A DNA stretch of 64,000 nucleotides from Larkinella terrae (GTDB lineage: Bacteria > Bacteroidota > Bacteroidia > Cytophagales > Spirosomataceae), in NCBI RefSeq assembly GCF_009668025.1, contig NZ_WJXZ01000001.1, positions 873,004-937,003 of the forward strand. The letters run 5' to 3'. This document shows positions 8,923 to 17,046 of the stretch, in pieces. The translations under genes and the position numbers were made by a program. Every line of letters begins with the position of its first letter. Within the stretch, counting starts at the first letter, position 1. The notes beneath the pieces are model-generated. The model was given only the letters and a program-made list of their open reading frames with translations. It ran no database searches and was not told the DNA's origin.

Positions 8923-11043
8923 ATGATGTATAAATCCATGCTGACCGGCCTGTTTCTGCTGGCAGAAATCGCCGGATCGATGGCCCAATCCAACTCCGTT
9001 TCCAGTATGTTGAAATACCCCCAAACCCGTAAAACGGATCAAATTGATGAGTACCACGGCACGAAAGTTGCCGACCCCTACCGTTGGCTCGAAGACGACC
9101 GCTCGGCCGAAACCGGGGCCTGGGTGAAGGCGCAGAATGCGGTGACCTTCGGATACCTGGAACAGATTCCGTACCGGAAGCAAATCGAAAAACGGCTCGA
9201 ACAGATCATCAACTACCCGCGCTATTCGGCCCCGGGCCGCAAGAACGACTGGTTTTATTTTTACAAAAACGATGGGCTGCAAAACCAGTCGGTTTTATAC
9301 CGGCAAAAAGGGTTGAACGGCGTGCCCGAAGTGGTGATCGATCCGAATAAACTGGCCGCCGACGGCACCACACGGCTGACGAGCTTCGATCTGTCGAAAG
9401 ACGGTCGGTATGCCGCGTACGCCTTGTCGAAAGCCGGTTCCGACTGGCAGGAAATTTTCGTGATGGATATGCAGACGCTGAAGTCGCTGCCCGACAAACT
9501 CGAATGGGTGAAATTTACGGGCGCGGCCTGGCAGGGCGACGGTTTTTACTACAGCCGCTACGACAAACCGGGTGCGGGTCAGGAGTTGTCGTCCAAAAAT
9601 GAATTCATGAAGGTGTATTTCCACCGGCGGGGAACCGCGCAGTCGGCCGACGAGCTGATCTACGAAGACAAAACCCACCCGCTGCGGTATTTTTTCGCGC
9701 AGACGACCGAAGACGAGCGGTTTTTGATTCTGAACATTTCCGAAGGTACCGATGGCTCCGAAATCTGGTACAAAGATTCTCAAGCGGGTGACAAGCAGTT
9801 CAAGCGGTTATTCGAGGGCTTCAAATATAATTATTCGGTGGTCGACAACCTAGGCGATCAGCTGCTGGTGTATCACAACAACGGCGCTCCTAACTATAAG
9901 GTGTCGAAAATCGATCCGAAAACCGGTGCGCTGAGCGATTTCGTGGGTGAAAAACCGGAGAAGCTGGATCACGCGAATACCGCCGGTGGCAAGTTGTTCG
10001 TGAACTACCTGAAGGATGTTACCTCCCGGATTTACGTTTACGACCTGAGCGGAAAGCTCGAGAACGAAGTGCAATTGCCGGGTTTGGGCACCGTGAGCGG
10101 TTTTGGTGGTGAGAAAGACGACTCCTTTGTTTTCTACACCTTCACGTCCTTCACCTTTCCGCCGACGATTTACCGCTACGAAATTGCCACGAAGAAAACC
10201 GCCCTGTTCCGCGCGCCGGAAGTCGATTTCAAACCAACGGATTACGAAACCAAACAGGTGTTTTTCAACAGCAAGGACGGAACCCGCGTGCCGATGTTCC
10301 TGACTTATCGCAAGGGCCTGAAACTGGACGGCACCAACCCGACGATGTTATACGGCTACGGCGGTTTTAACATCAGCCTGACGCCCGCTTTCAGCGCCCT
10401 GCTGATTCCGTTTCTGGAACAGGGCGGCATTTACGCATCCATGAACCTGCGCGGAGGCAGTGAATACGGCGAAACCTGGCACGAACAGGGGATGAAGCTG
10501 AAAAAACAGAATGTTTTCGACGACTGCATTGCCGCTGCGGAATACCTGATTGCCCAAAAGTACACTTCCCCGCAGAAGCTGGCGTTGCGGGGTGGCTCCA
10601 ACGGCGGTCTGCTGGTGGGCGCCGTTATCAACCAGCGGCCCGATTTGTTCCGCGTTGCCATTCCGCAGGTGGGCGTAATGGACATGCTGCGGTTTCACAA
10701 ATTCACCGTTGGCTGGGGCTGGGTGTCGGATTACGGCAGCAGCGACAACGCCGATGAGTTCAAAGCGATTTATGCGTATTCGCCGATTCACAATATAAAA
10801 ACCGGCATCAAATACCCGGCTACGATGATCACCACCGCCGACCACGACGACCGCGTGGTTCCGGCCCACTCGTTCAAGTATGCGGCTACCCTGCAGGAAC
10901 TCTACAAAGGTCCGAATCCGGCACTGATCCGGATCGAAACCAATTCCGGCCACGGCGCCAGCAATACGAAGAAAAACATCGAGACCATGGCGGATATTTA
11001 CGCATTCACGCTGTGGAACATGGGCGTGAAAGTTTTGAAATAG
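8923..11043 (+). CDS. Prolyl oligopeptidase family serine peptidase (S9A)
   Basis: With the ATG at 8923 the product is 706 residues and begins with a signal peptide (MMYKSMLTGLFLLAEIAGSMAQ). The frame is open further up to a TTG at 8890, but that start would spoil the signal peptide. The N-terminal propeller starts with the family-typical YHGTKVADPYRWLEDDRS. The C-terminal alpha/beta hydrolase has Ser559 in RGGSNGG, the Asp of the ADHDDRV motif and His677 in SGHGAS. The enzyme should cut proline-containing peptides in the periplasm. A paralogue of the same size lies at 24761-26875 inside the fucose locus. A convergent barrel gene follows, separated by a strong bidirectional terminator. Confidence 0.93.
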   Translation: MMYKSMLTGLFLLAEIAGSMAQSNSVSSMLKYPQTRKTDQIDEYHGTKVADPYRWLEDDRSAETGAWVKAQNAVTFGYLEQIPYRKQIEKRLEQIINYPRYSAPGRKNDWFYFYKNDGLQNQSVLYRQKGLNGVPEVVIDPNKLAADGTTRLTSFDLSKDGRYAAYALSKAGSDWQEIFVMDMQTLKSLPDKLEWVKFTGAAWQGDGFYYSRYDKPGAGQELSSKNEFMKVYFHRRGTAQSADELIYEDKTHPLRYFFAQTTEDERFLILNISEGTDGSEIWYKDSQAGDKQFKRLFEGFKYNYSVVDNLGDQLLVYHNNGAPNYKVSKIDPKTGALSDFVGEKPEKLDHANTAGGKLFVNYLKDVTSRIYVYDLSGKLENEVQLPGLGTVSGFGGEKDDSFVFYTFTSFTFPPTIYRYEIATKKTALFRAPEVDFKPTDYETKQVFFNSKDGTRVPMFLTYRKGLKLDGTNPTMLYGYGGFNISLTPAFSALLIPFLEQGGIYASMNLRGGSEYGETWHEQGMKLKKQNVFDDCIAAAEYLIAQKYTSPQKLALRGGSNGGLLVGAVINQRPDLFRVAIPQVGVMDMLRFHKFTVGWGWVSDYGSSDNADEFKAIYAYSPIHNIKTGIKYPATMITTADHDDRVVPAHSFKYAATLQELYKGPNPALIRIETNSGHGASNTKKNIETMADIYAFTLWNMGVKVLK

Positions 11044-11141
11044 ACGTGAGAGATGAGACAAGAGAGTTGAGACTTGCCACTCGTAGTTACAACAACAAAG
11101 ACACATTCTGTCTTTATTCTCTTGTCTCTCTTCTCATGTCT

Positions 11142-11211
11142 GATCTGATTTTAACGTAAAAAAGCCGCCGGGAGATTTCTCCCGGCGGCTTTTTTACGTT
11201 AAAATCAGATC
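11142..11211. terminator. Long perfect palindrome, bidirectional terminator
   Basis: Arms of 34 bp (11142-11175 and 11178-11211) are perfectly complementary around a two-base loop. The GC-rich core GCCGCCGGGAGA is flanked by A6 on the left and T6 on the right, so it can end transcription from both convergent neighbours. The right arm stops exactly at the base before the stop codon of the gene at 11212. Confidence 0.85.
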
Positions 11212-11739
11212 TTAGAACTTGAAGGTAACGCCCAATTTCAGCGGAGCAACCCCGTAACCAACTTCGGCAAAAGCACCGATATTGGGTTTGAAGAAATACC
11301 GGCCACCGATGTGCAGGCCGAACAGTACGCGGTTTCCGTATGAGTTGTCATAAAAACCAGTGTAGCCTGAATTGTCGCTGTAGCTTGAGATGTAGTAACC
11401 CAACGCCAGACCAGCGTATAAATCCAGTTTGTCGTTGTTCAGGTTCAGCAGTTCGTTTACATGGTAAGAACCGCGGACGGCTACAGGTATGAACGTATAC
11501 CGCCATTTGTAACCAACGTAGTTGTAACCCCAGGTATAAAAGTCAACCTGAGCGCCCACGCTGATTTCGTCAGTTACACCGACTTCGAAAGAGGCCCCGA
11601 TGGGAACACCGCCACCATAGTAAGCGCCCAGACCAATACCGGCATTCAGAAATTTATCGCCTTTTTGATATTGTGCAAATGACTTTGTACCTACCAGGAG
11701 CAGGGTCATTACAAGAAGTGAGGAGAGTACTTTTTTCAT
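11212..11739 (-). CDS. Small outer-membrane beta-barrel protein
   Basis: The 175-residue protein has a signal peptide (MKKVLSSLLVMTLLLVGTKSFAQ) and then alternating amphipathic strands rich in Gly and Tyr (GIGLGAYYGGGVPIGASFEV, VDFYTWGYNYVGYKWRYTF, GLALGYYISSYSDNSGYTGF), ending in GVAPLKLGVTFKF with the terminal Phe usual for outer-membrane barrels. This matches the small eight-stranded porin/OmpA-barrel type; no OmpA peptidoglycan-binding domain is present. Function beyond an outer-membrane location cannot be told. Confidence 0.8.
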   Translation of the reverse strand: MKKVLSSLLVMTLLLVGTKSFAQYQKGDKFLNAGIGLGAYYGGGVPIGASFEVGVTDEISVGAQVDFYTWGYNYVGYKWRYTFIPVAVRGSYHVNELLNLNNDKLDLYAGLALGYYISSYSDNSGYTGFYDNSYGNRVLFGLHIGGRYFFKPNIGAFAEVGYGVAPLKLGVTFKF

Positions 11740-11771
11740 TAGTATGAATGAGTTAGATGTGAAACTTGGGC

Positions 11772-11802
11772 CAAAATAAGGGAGTTTATTAACTTCTTAC
11801 AA
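11772..11802 (-). promoter_or_regulatory. Candidate Bacteroidota-type promoter of the barrel gene
   Basis: Read on the minus strand, TTG (11802-11800) is followed after 20 bases by TTATTTTG (11779-11772). That is one mismatch from the TAnnTTTG minus-7 consensus, with a good spacing. The ATG at 11739 lies about 30 bases downstream. Confidence 0.4.
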
Positions 11803-12125
11803 GTGGTGAGCGGTCAGTTGGTCTTATTTCTCCCAAAATCGGGTAGAATTCCCTTAAATTTTCGTAGTAGTAACCCTTATTTAGTTTTTGGTACCAAGTA
11901 GTTCTACGTATCCCTCCAATTCAATACATGTAATAACATGGATTTTAGGACACTGGAAAGGTAATTATTCGACAGGACTATTTTTAGTTAATCCACTTGC
12001 GCACCGGTTTTCCCGACAAAACTGCCCCCCTTTTTCAGGCGGTCCGTCAGTCGCCGGTGAAAAAAAACAGAAATTTTGAAAAACCGCTGTAATGAATGGC
12101 GAACCCGCTCGTCTTTGTCATTGAA
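11803..12125. other. Intergenic region upstream of the sigma-factor operon
   Basis: This region separates divergent genes. It is AT rich up to about 11990. No RNA gene, repeat or clear promoter for the plus-strand operon was recognised. An in-frame ATG at 12096 would extend the sigma factor by ten residues. Confidence 0.35.
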
Positions 12126-12644
12126 ATGGATTTACACGCCTTCAAACAAAAAGTACTCCCCGTTCAGGGCCGACTTTTTCGGTTGGCCAAGTTGTTTCTG
12201 CGCAACCGCGAAGAAGCCGAGGATACGTTGCAGGAGGTTTTACTGAAACTATGGACGAAACGGCAGCAACTGGAGACTTACCAAAGTGTTGAGGCTCTGG
12301 CGGTTCAGATGACTCGGAACCTGTGTCTGGACAAATTGAAGTCCCACGCCAACCGGACAACGGAATACGATGCCGACCTGACCGCCGTTCAGGCCGCCGG
12401 GGTTTCGCCCTACCAGCAGGCCGAATTATCAGACACCGCCAGCGTGTTGCGCCGGATCATCGGTGAATTGCCGGAACCGCAGAAGCTGGTGCTCCATCTG
12501 CGCGATGTGGAGGAGTATTCGTTCGAAGAAATTGAAGAAGTAACGGGCTTAACCGTCAACAACATCCGGGTGATCCTGTCGAGAGCCCGGCAACGTGTTC
12601 GGGACAGTTACCTAAAAACCAACGATTATGAAGCAGGATATTGA
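12126..12644 (+). CDS. ECF-type RNA polymerase sigma factor
   Basis: The 172-residue product has region 2 (FRLAKLFLRNREEAEDTLQE, with DTLQEVLLKLW) and region 4 (ELPEPQKLVLHLRDVEEYSF, then EEVTGLTVNNIRVILSRARQ). I place the start at the ATG at 12126 (MDLHAFKQKVLP), because sigma factors of this group begin about there; the ATG at 12096 adds MANPLVFVIE. Its end overlaps the start of the next gene by 17 bases, so sigma and anti-sigma are translationally coupled. It probably drives the operon 12126-15056 or an envelope regulon. Confidence 0.9.
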   Translation: MDLHAFKQKVLPVQGRLFRLAKLFLRNREEAEDTLQEVLLKLWTKRQQLETYQSVEALAVQMTRNLCLDKLKSHANRTTEYDADLTAVQAAGVSPYQQAELSDTASVLRRIIGELPEPQKLVLHLRDVEEYSFEEIEEVTGLTVNNIRVILSRARQRVRDSYLKTNDYEAGY

Positions 12645-13398
12645 AAAGCTGCTGGAGAAATATTACGCCGGGGAAAGTACGCTGGAAGAGGAAAAGCAGT
12701 TGCGGGATTTTTTTCAGGGACCGTCGGTTCCCGCTCATCTGGCGAGCCAGGCCGGGCCGTTTCGCTACTATGCCGAAGCCCGGGCCGAGCAGCCGTCGCT
12801 CACGGTTAACAAGCGGTTGACCGACCAGTTGAGTTCGGAAAGTCGGGTTCGCAGCCTGACGACCTGGAGCCTGCGGATTGCGGCCAGCGTGGCCCTGCTG
12901 GCGGGCGGTTTTGCCGGCGGTTTGTATTACAGCAACCGGTTTTCGGACCAGCTCAATCCGACCGAAACCTCCTCGGCGCTGGCGATCAAAAAGGTGCTGG
13001 ACTTCGACCAGTCGGCCCAGACATCGGCCAGCGAGCGGATTCAGGCGGTAAATCAGAGTTACGAGCTGCCGGAAGCCAGTCAGGACATTACGCAACTGCT
13101 CATCAACACGATGAATTTTGACGAAAACGTCAACGTCCGGCTGGCGGCCTGTCAGGCGCTGACACGCTTGTCGAACGAAACCGGTGTGCGGGAAGCCCTG
13201 ATCCAATCGCTGAAGATCCAGACTGATCCGTACCTCCAGATCATGCTCATCGAAACGCTGGTGTCCATTCAGGAGAAACGGGCCGTCGACGAAATGCAGC
13301 GGCTGGCCCGAAACCGCCAGATTCTGGAAGCCGTCCGACTGAAAGCGGAGGAGGGCCTGAACCGCCTGACGCAGCCCCAAAACCGCTCGGCTTCGTAA
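12628..13398 (+). CDS. Membrane anti-sigma factor with HEAT-like repeats
   Basis: The 256-residue protein begins with a short cytoplasmic segment typical of anti-sigma factors (MKQDIEKLLEKYYAGESTLE), has one transmembrane helix at about residues 81-101, and carries an extracytoplasmic C-terminal half with helical repeats (INTMNFDENVNVRLAACQAL, IQSLKIQTDPYLQIMLIETL) of HEAT type. No zinc-finger HxxxCxxC motif is seen. It overlaps the sigma gene by 17 bases. The role is inferred: it should hold the sigma factor at the membrane and release it on a periplasmic cue sensed by the repeat domain. A hairpin overlaps its stop codon. Confidence 0.8.
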   Translation: MKQDIEKLLEKYYAGESTLEEEKQLRDFFQGPSVPAHLASQAGPFRYYAEARAEQPSLTVNKRLTDQLSSESRVRSLTTWSLRIAASVALLAGGFAGGLYYSNRFSDQLNPTETSSALAIKKVLDFDQSAQTSASERIQAVNQSYELPEASQDITQLLINTMNFDENVNVRLAACQALTRLSNETGVREALIQSLKIQTDPYLQIMLIETLVSIQEKRAVDEMQRLARNRQILEAVRLKAEEGLNRLTQPQNRSAS

Positions 13399-13408
13399 GC
13401 GGTTTTGG
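13377..13408 (+). terminator. Hairpin overlapping the anti-sigma stop codon
   Basis: An 11-bp perfect inverted repeat (13377-13387 with 13398-13408) encloses the TAA at 13396-13398. The arm ends in GGTTTTGG without a longer T tract, so it may be an attenuator or mRNA-stabilising stem rather than a full terminator. Confidence 0.4.
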
Positions 13409-13528
13409 TGGACAATTAGCATAGCCAACTCACTAGTAATTAAATCGTTGTGGTTTAATACTGAACCGATAAACAGTAAACACAATACTAATTAACGATT
13501 CGTTTTCCACTTTTTTAAGACCAAACCA

Positions 13529-14308
13529 ATGAGAAAAATCACGCTGCTGATTGTCACGGCTTTGTCGTGCCTTCTGAACGCCAATGCCCAGGAGTACAAG
13601 GCTAAACTAGCCAATGCCAAAGACCGAAAAGTGGTCATCGAAATGGATGCCGGTGAATATAAAATTGAAGGGTACGACGGCGACGAGGTCATCATTCGGG
13701 CGTCGTCCGGGCTGGATGCGCCACCGGAGCGCGCCAAAGGACTGAAACCGCTGTATTATTCGGCGGTGGATAACTCCGGCATTGGGCTGGCGGTGACGCC
13801 GGAAAGTAACGGTTTGAAAATCGAAAAAGCGACCCGCAAGGACATCGATTACACGATCCGGGTTCCAAAGAAGGTATCGATTCTTTTCCGGCAGGTCAAC
13901 TGGCGAAACGGCACCGTCACGATCAGCAACGTGGACGGCGATCTGGAAGTCCGCACGACCAACTCGCCCATTACGCTCAAAAGTGTGACCGGCCCCGTGG
14001 TGGCCAACACCACCAACGGCGAGGTGAACGTCACGTTCACGAATCTGAGCCAGGAAAAACCGACTTCCATTACAACCATCTCGGGGGCTGTCGACATAAC
14101 GCTTCCGGCCAGTACCAAAGCCAACATGAAGCTGCGATCGATCAACGGCGAGATGTATACCGATTTTGATCTGGGCCTGAAAAGCGCCAAAGACGGCATG
14201 GCCCGCGTTGGCGGTGGCAACCACATCGAGGGAACGGCCAATGGTGGCGGAGTTGAAATGCAGCTCAACACCATCAGCAGCAATATCTACATTCGCAAGC
14301 AGAAATAA
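13529..14308 (+). CDS. Secreted DUF4097-type beta-solenoid protein (first copy)
   Basis: The 259-residue protein has a signal peptide (MRKITLLIVTALSCLLNANA) followed by short beta repeats: ISNVDGDLEVRTTNSPITLK, SVTGPVVANTTNGEVNVTF, TTISGAVDITLPASTKANMK, which is the DUF4097 pattern. It ends TISSNIYIRKQK. The next gene encodes a paralogue with the same ending (SISNNVYVRKKK). Both follow a sigma/anti-sigma pair, so they are likely envelope proteins controlled by it. No enzyme residues are evident; structural or adhesin-like function is only a guess. Confidence 0.82.
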   Translation: MRKITLLIVTALSCLLNANAQEYKAKLANAKDRKVVIEMDAGEYKIEGYDGDEVIIRASSGLDAPPERAKGLKPLYYSAVDNSGIGLAVTPESNGLKIEKATRKDIDYTIRVPKKVSILFRQVNWRNGTVTISNVDGDLEVRTTNSPITLKSVTGPVVANTTNGEVNVTFTNLSQEKPTSITTISGAVDITLPASTKANMKLRSINGEMYTDFDLGLKSAKDGMARVGGGNHIEGTANGGGVEMQLNTISSNIYIRKQK

Positions 14309-14354
14309 ATATGTTAAACCAAAAACAAACGCGTTAAAACGCGTTTCTACGACG

Positions 14355-15056
14355 GTGAAAAAACTTCTCTTTTTGCTCCTGACGGTTTTGGTTTTCAGCC
14401 CCGTCTTTGCCCAGAAAATCATCGACAAGAAATTTCCGTTTACTTCGGATCAGCTCGTTAATCTGAACCTGAGATTTGCCGACAGCATCCAGATTCGGTA
14501 CTGGGACAAAGCGGAAGTCTCCGTCCGCATTGCGGTGACCATCAACGGCGGTCGTCTGAACGACGCACTGCTGGTTGAGTCGGGTTCAACGCCCACCGAA
14601 ATCAAACTCAAAACCGATTTCGACCGGGAGATGATCAAACAGGGCCGGGCCGAAGATTGTCCCGGCGACAAAAAATCGGTCTGGCGCACCGATTACAATG
14701 GAACCAATACCTACGTGTGCAGCACGATCAACTACCAGGTTTTTCTGCCCCGCAAAGCCAAATTACGCGTCGAATCCATCAACGGCAACATCGACATCGA
14801 GGGCGCCAGCGAAGACGTTTTTGCCAAAACCATCAGCGGTTTTGTGGACCTCAACTGGCCCGGAACCCAAGGCGCCAATCTGGCGCTGAAAACCGTCACC
14901 GGCGAAGTATATTCCGACTTAACGATCGACTTCAAAAACAAAAAACAGCAGAATCCGATTGTGGGCTACCTGCTGGAAGGAACCGTCAACGGCGGGGGGC
15001 CGGATGTGCGGCTGGAGTCGATCAGCAACAATGTGTATGTCCGGAAAAAGAAGTAA
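14355..15056 (+). CDS. Secreted DUF4097-type beta-solenoid protein (second copy)
   Basis: I take the GTG at 14355 as start because it gives a proper signal peptide (MKKLLFLLLTVLVFSPVFAQ) and a 233-residue product; the frame is open upstream to 14208, but that part overlaps the previous gene. Beta repeats (VESINGNIDIEGASEDVFAK, TISGFVDLNWPGTQGANLAL) match DUF4097. Near the middle it has a Cys pair (EDCPGDKKS and NTYVCSTIN) that could form a disulfide and is absent from the first copy. The gene pair probably arose by duplication. A terminator follows directly. Confidence 0.82.
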   Translation: MKKLLFLLLTVLVFSPVFAQKIIDKKFPFTSDQLVNLNLRFADSIQIRYWDKAEVSVRIAVTINGGRLNDALLVESGSTPTEIKLKTDFDREMIKQGRAEDCPGDKKSVWRTDYNGTNTYVCSTINYQVFLPRKAKLRVESINGNIDIEGASEDVFAKTISGFVDLNWPGTQGANLALKTVTGEVYSDLTIDFKNKKQQNPIVGYLLEGTVNGGGPDVRLESISNNVYVRKKK

Positions 15057-15072
15057 AATCCGGCCAATATTT

Positions 15073-15110
15073 CCACAAAAAAAGCCTCCAATCGGGGGCT
15101 TTTTTTGTGG
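15073..15110. terminator. Bidirectional rho-independent terminator
   Basis: The arms 15073-15089 and 15094-15110 pair through a GCC-rich core bounded by A7 and T7, with one wobble pair. The hairpin lies between the DUF4097 operon (plus) and the protease gene (minus). Confidence 0.8.
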
Positions 15111-15243
15111 ATACAGCAAGTAGCTGATGGGATTGAAGTTTATTCAAATGCCATAGTAACGAGCTATTAATCAACTGATTTAATTTAAAAATACGATAAA
15201 CTGATAACCCTAAACGTTGAACTAAAAACCTTAAACTTTTTCT

Positions 15244-16110
15244 CTAATAAACCGACACCTGATTGGGTTGAGTAAGCAGCTCTTCAAATTCCAGTAATTT
15301 ACTGTAGTGAATGGCGACGCCTAAATAATTTTGCGTCTGGGTGGCCGCCGGGTCAACGGGCATGTCCTCAAATGCCAGCGTCCTGACCACGCCTTTATTG
15401 GAATGAATCAAAACGAATCCAACGATTCCCACCAAACGCATTCGCTTGACAAGCACATACCGATTGTCTTCAAGACTTACTTCATTAACAACCATAAAAA
15501 CCGGTGAGCCACTCGAACCCTGAAAAATACCCGTGTCGACCAGAAATTGCCGCCGATCGCAGTAGTTCAGATTGATGTCCGTCGCGGTGATTCCTTTTCG
15601 GTAAATCGGCTCGTTGTTTTCCGAATCCAGCAACCCGTTGGGATAACCGACCACATAAATTTCTTCGACCGTATCCGTATCCCTCATTTCTTTTTCCGTC
15701 GGCGTTCGGTAGCTTCCCAGGGGCGGAATGTAAATGGCGATCCCCTCTCTCTCTGCTTTTTTCATTAAGCCATTCAAAGGGTAAATACAGAGGTCCGTTT
15801 TAGGATCCGGGTGCGGAACGCAGGAAGCCCAGAAGTCGGTGCAGACCGTTACGACCTGATTTCCGTGATCGGGCGTCCCGTCTTCTTTCTTTTTGGTAAA
15901 CCGGATGTGGGTCCATTTCGCATCTCTGACGAGGTGTTTGTTTGTGACAATAGCCTGAATAGCCCTACCATCTTCTTTATTGCAAAATTCATAAATGAAG
16001 CCAGTGCCTTTCCGGGTTTCTCTGGAAGGCAAGGTGCACTCGATCATCACGATTGAATGAGCAATGCTTTTGAATGGTTTAATTTTTTGGGTAATCATTT
16101 CATTTTTCAT
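15244..16110 (-). CDS. Trypsin-like serine protease without signal peptide
   Basis: Starting at the ATG at 16110 the product is 288 residues. The frame is open up to 16275, but that extension is AT rich and not protein-like. The chymotrypsin-fold triad is visible: His59 in VTNKHLV, Asp106 in KTDLCIYPL and Ser202 in GSSGSPVF. No signal peptide, PDZ domain or transmembrane segment is present, unlike DegP/HtrA, so it seems cytoplasmic. It borders a gene-poor, repeat-rich stretch. Stand-alone cytoplasmic trypsin-like domains are sometimes part of conflict systems, but no partner gene is adjacent, so its role is open. Confidence 0.85.
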   Translation of the reverse strand: MKNEMITQKIKPFKSIAHSIVMIECTLPSRETRKGTGFIYEFCNKEDGRAIQAIVTNKHLVRDAKWTHIRFTKKKEDGTPDHGNQVVTVCTDFWASCVPHPDPKTDLCIYPLNGLMKKAEREGIAIYIPPLGSYRTPTEKEMRDTDTVEEIYVVGYPNGLLDSENNEPIYRKGITATDINLNYCDRRQFLVDTGIFQGSSGSPVFMVVNEVSLEDNRYVLVKRMRLVGIVGFVLIHSNKGVVRTLAFEDMPVDPAATQTQNYLGVAIHYSKLLEFEELLTQPNQVSVY

Positions 16111-16634
16111 ATCGAGTGAGGACAGGTAATAAATGGCTTGAGAATTGACAACGGTTTTGAAACAGAACTTTTGCTGAGAAAAAGTCAACGTTGTAAAAAA
16201 CGCATTCAAAAAAAAGTGATTAATTGGTACGTAATTAGTTAATCGATAGCTAGTTGTAATACAATAATTGTGCAAAAATTAATGGATAATAAATAAACCA
16301 TGCAACATACTTGATTTTTCTTCAAATAATAATGTCGTCCAATACACGCATAAAAGTTGGCTTTTAAATGGAATATCCGGGGCCGCCGAACAGCTGCGAA
16401 TAACCGCAAATCGGGCCGGAAATACGAGTTATCTTCACGAAAGCGAACTAGTTCTGAACAGCCGCGAAACACTCCGAAAAGGATCAAAATATAAATCCGC
16501 TTTGCAGACCAGGGATTTCTCAAAAAAGCAGATTCTTCAAAAAATACAAATCCACCCACAGTTCCGTATTCTTTCGTCAAAAAATAATTTATTTAAGAGA
16601 CTGTCTGATAGTCAGATTTTCCTTGTTCGCCGAG
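16111..16634. other. Gene-poor AT-rich stretch
   Basis: No convincing gene was found. A stop-free plus-strand frame runs 16283-16690 (136 codons) but has no ATG or GTG start before its middle, and its end runs into the repeat. An overlapping minus-strand frame (16239-16580) has poor, non-protein-like composition. The stretch is probably decayed sequence. Confidence 0.35.
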
Positions 16635-16790
16635 ACATCGCCCCCAACCCCCTAAAGGGGGCTTTCAAATCCGGATATTTAAGTTCCCTTTAGGGAGTTG
16701 GGGGCAAATTTTAACAGCACTTAACGGCCCTGCCCTGAAGGGGCTTTAACACACCGATTTAAGCCCCCTTTAGGGGGTTGGGGGCGATGT
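16635..16790. repeat. Composite palindromic repeat with 30-bp terminal inverted repeats
   Basis: The outer arms 16635-16664 and 16761-16790 are perfect 30-bp inverted repeats carrying the core CCCCCTAAAGGGGG. Inside lie a diverged right half (to about 16705) and a decayed left half (about 16726-16745), as if two copies of the same hairpin unit had been placed in tandem. The same unit occurs at 34697-34763 and 36224-36299. No open frame is inside. Confidence 0.85.
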
Positions 16791-17046
16791 TTCCGTTGGG
16801 GACGGACCTGTATGGTAGAAAATGAGCTATTTAGATGCTCTCTAAAACCGGGCGAAAACCAGCGCCGATTATTATACCAATATCTCTATACGTTAAAAGC
16901 GCTTCCGACACTTTCTGATTATTTCTTACCTCCCGATCAGGGAATGTCCATTCAAATGGATTCGTTTCAAATACATTCGAGCAAGGCCATCGAGTATCCA
17001 TCCACGGCTACGGCAGTTCGCATCAGCCAAAATTGGTGAAATAGCA

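Noticed and set aside
16239-16580. 113-codon minus-strand ORF
   Set aside because: The product is of low-complexity, AT-driven composition with many Phe, Ile and Tyr and no domain; it overlaps another open frame of equal quality.
16812-17039. 75-codon plus-strand ORF starting MVENELFRCSLKPGENQRRL
   Set aside because: It has an ATG but no recognised family, no visible promoter, and lies in a decayed stretch. It could be a remnant but cannot be supported as a gene.
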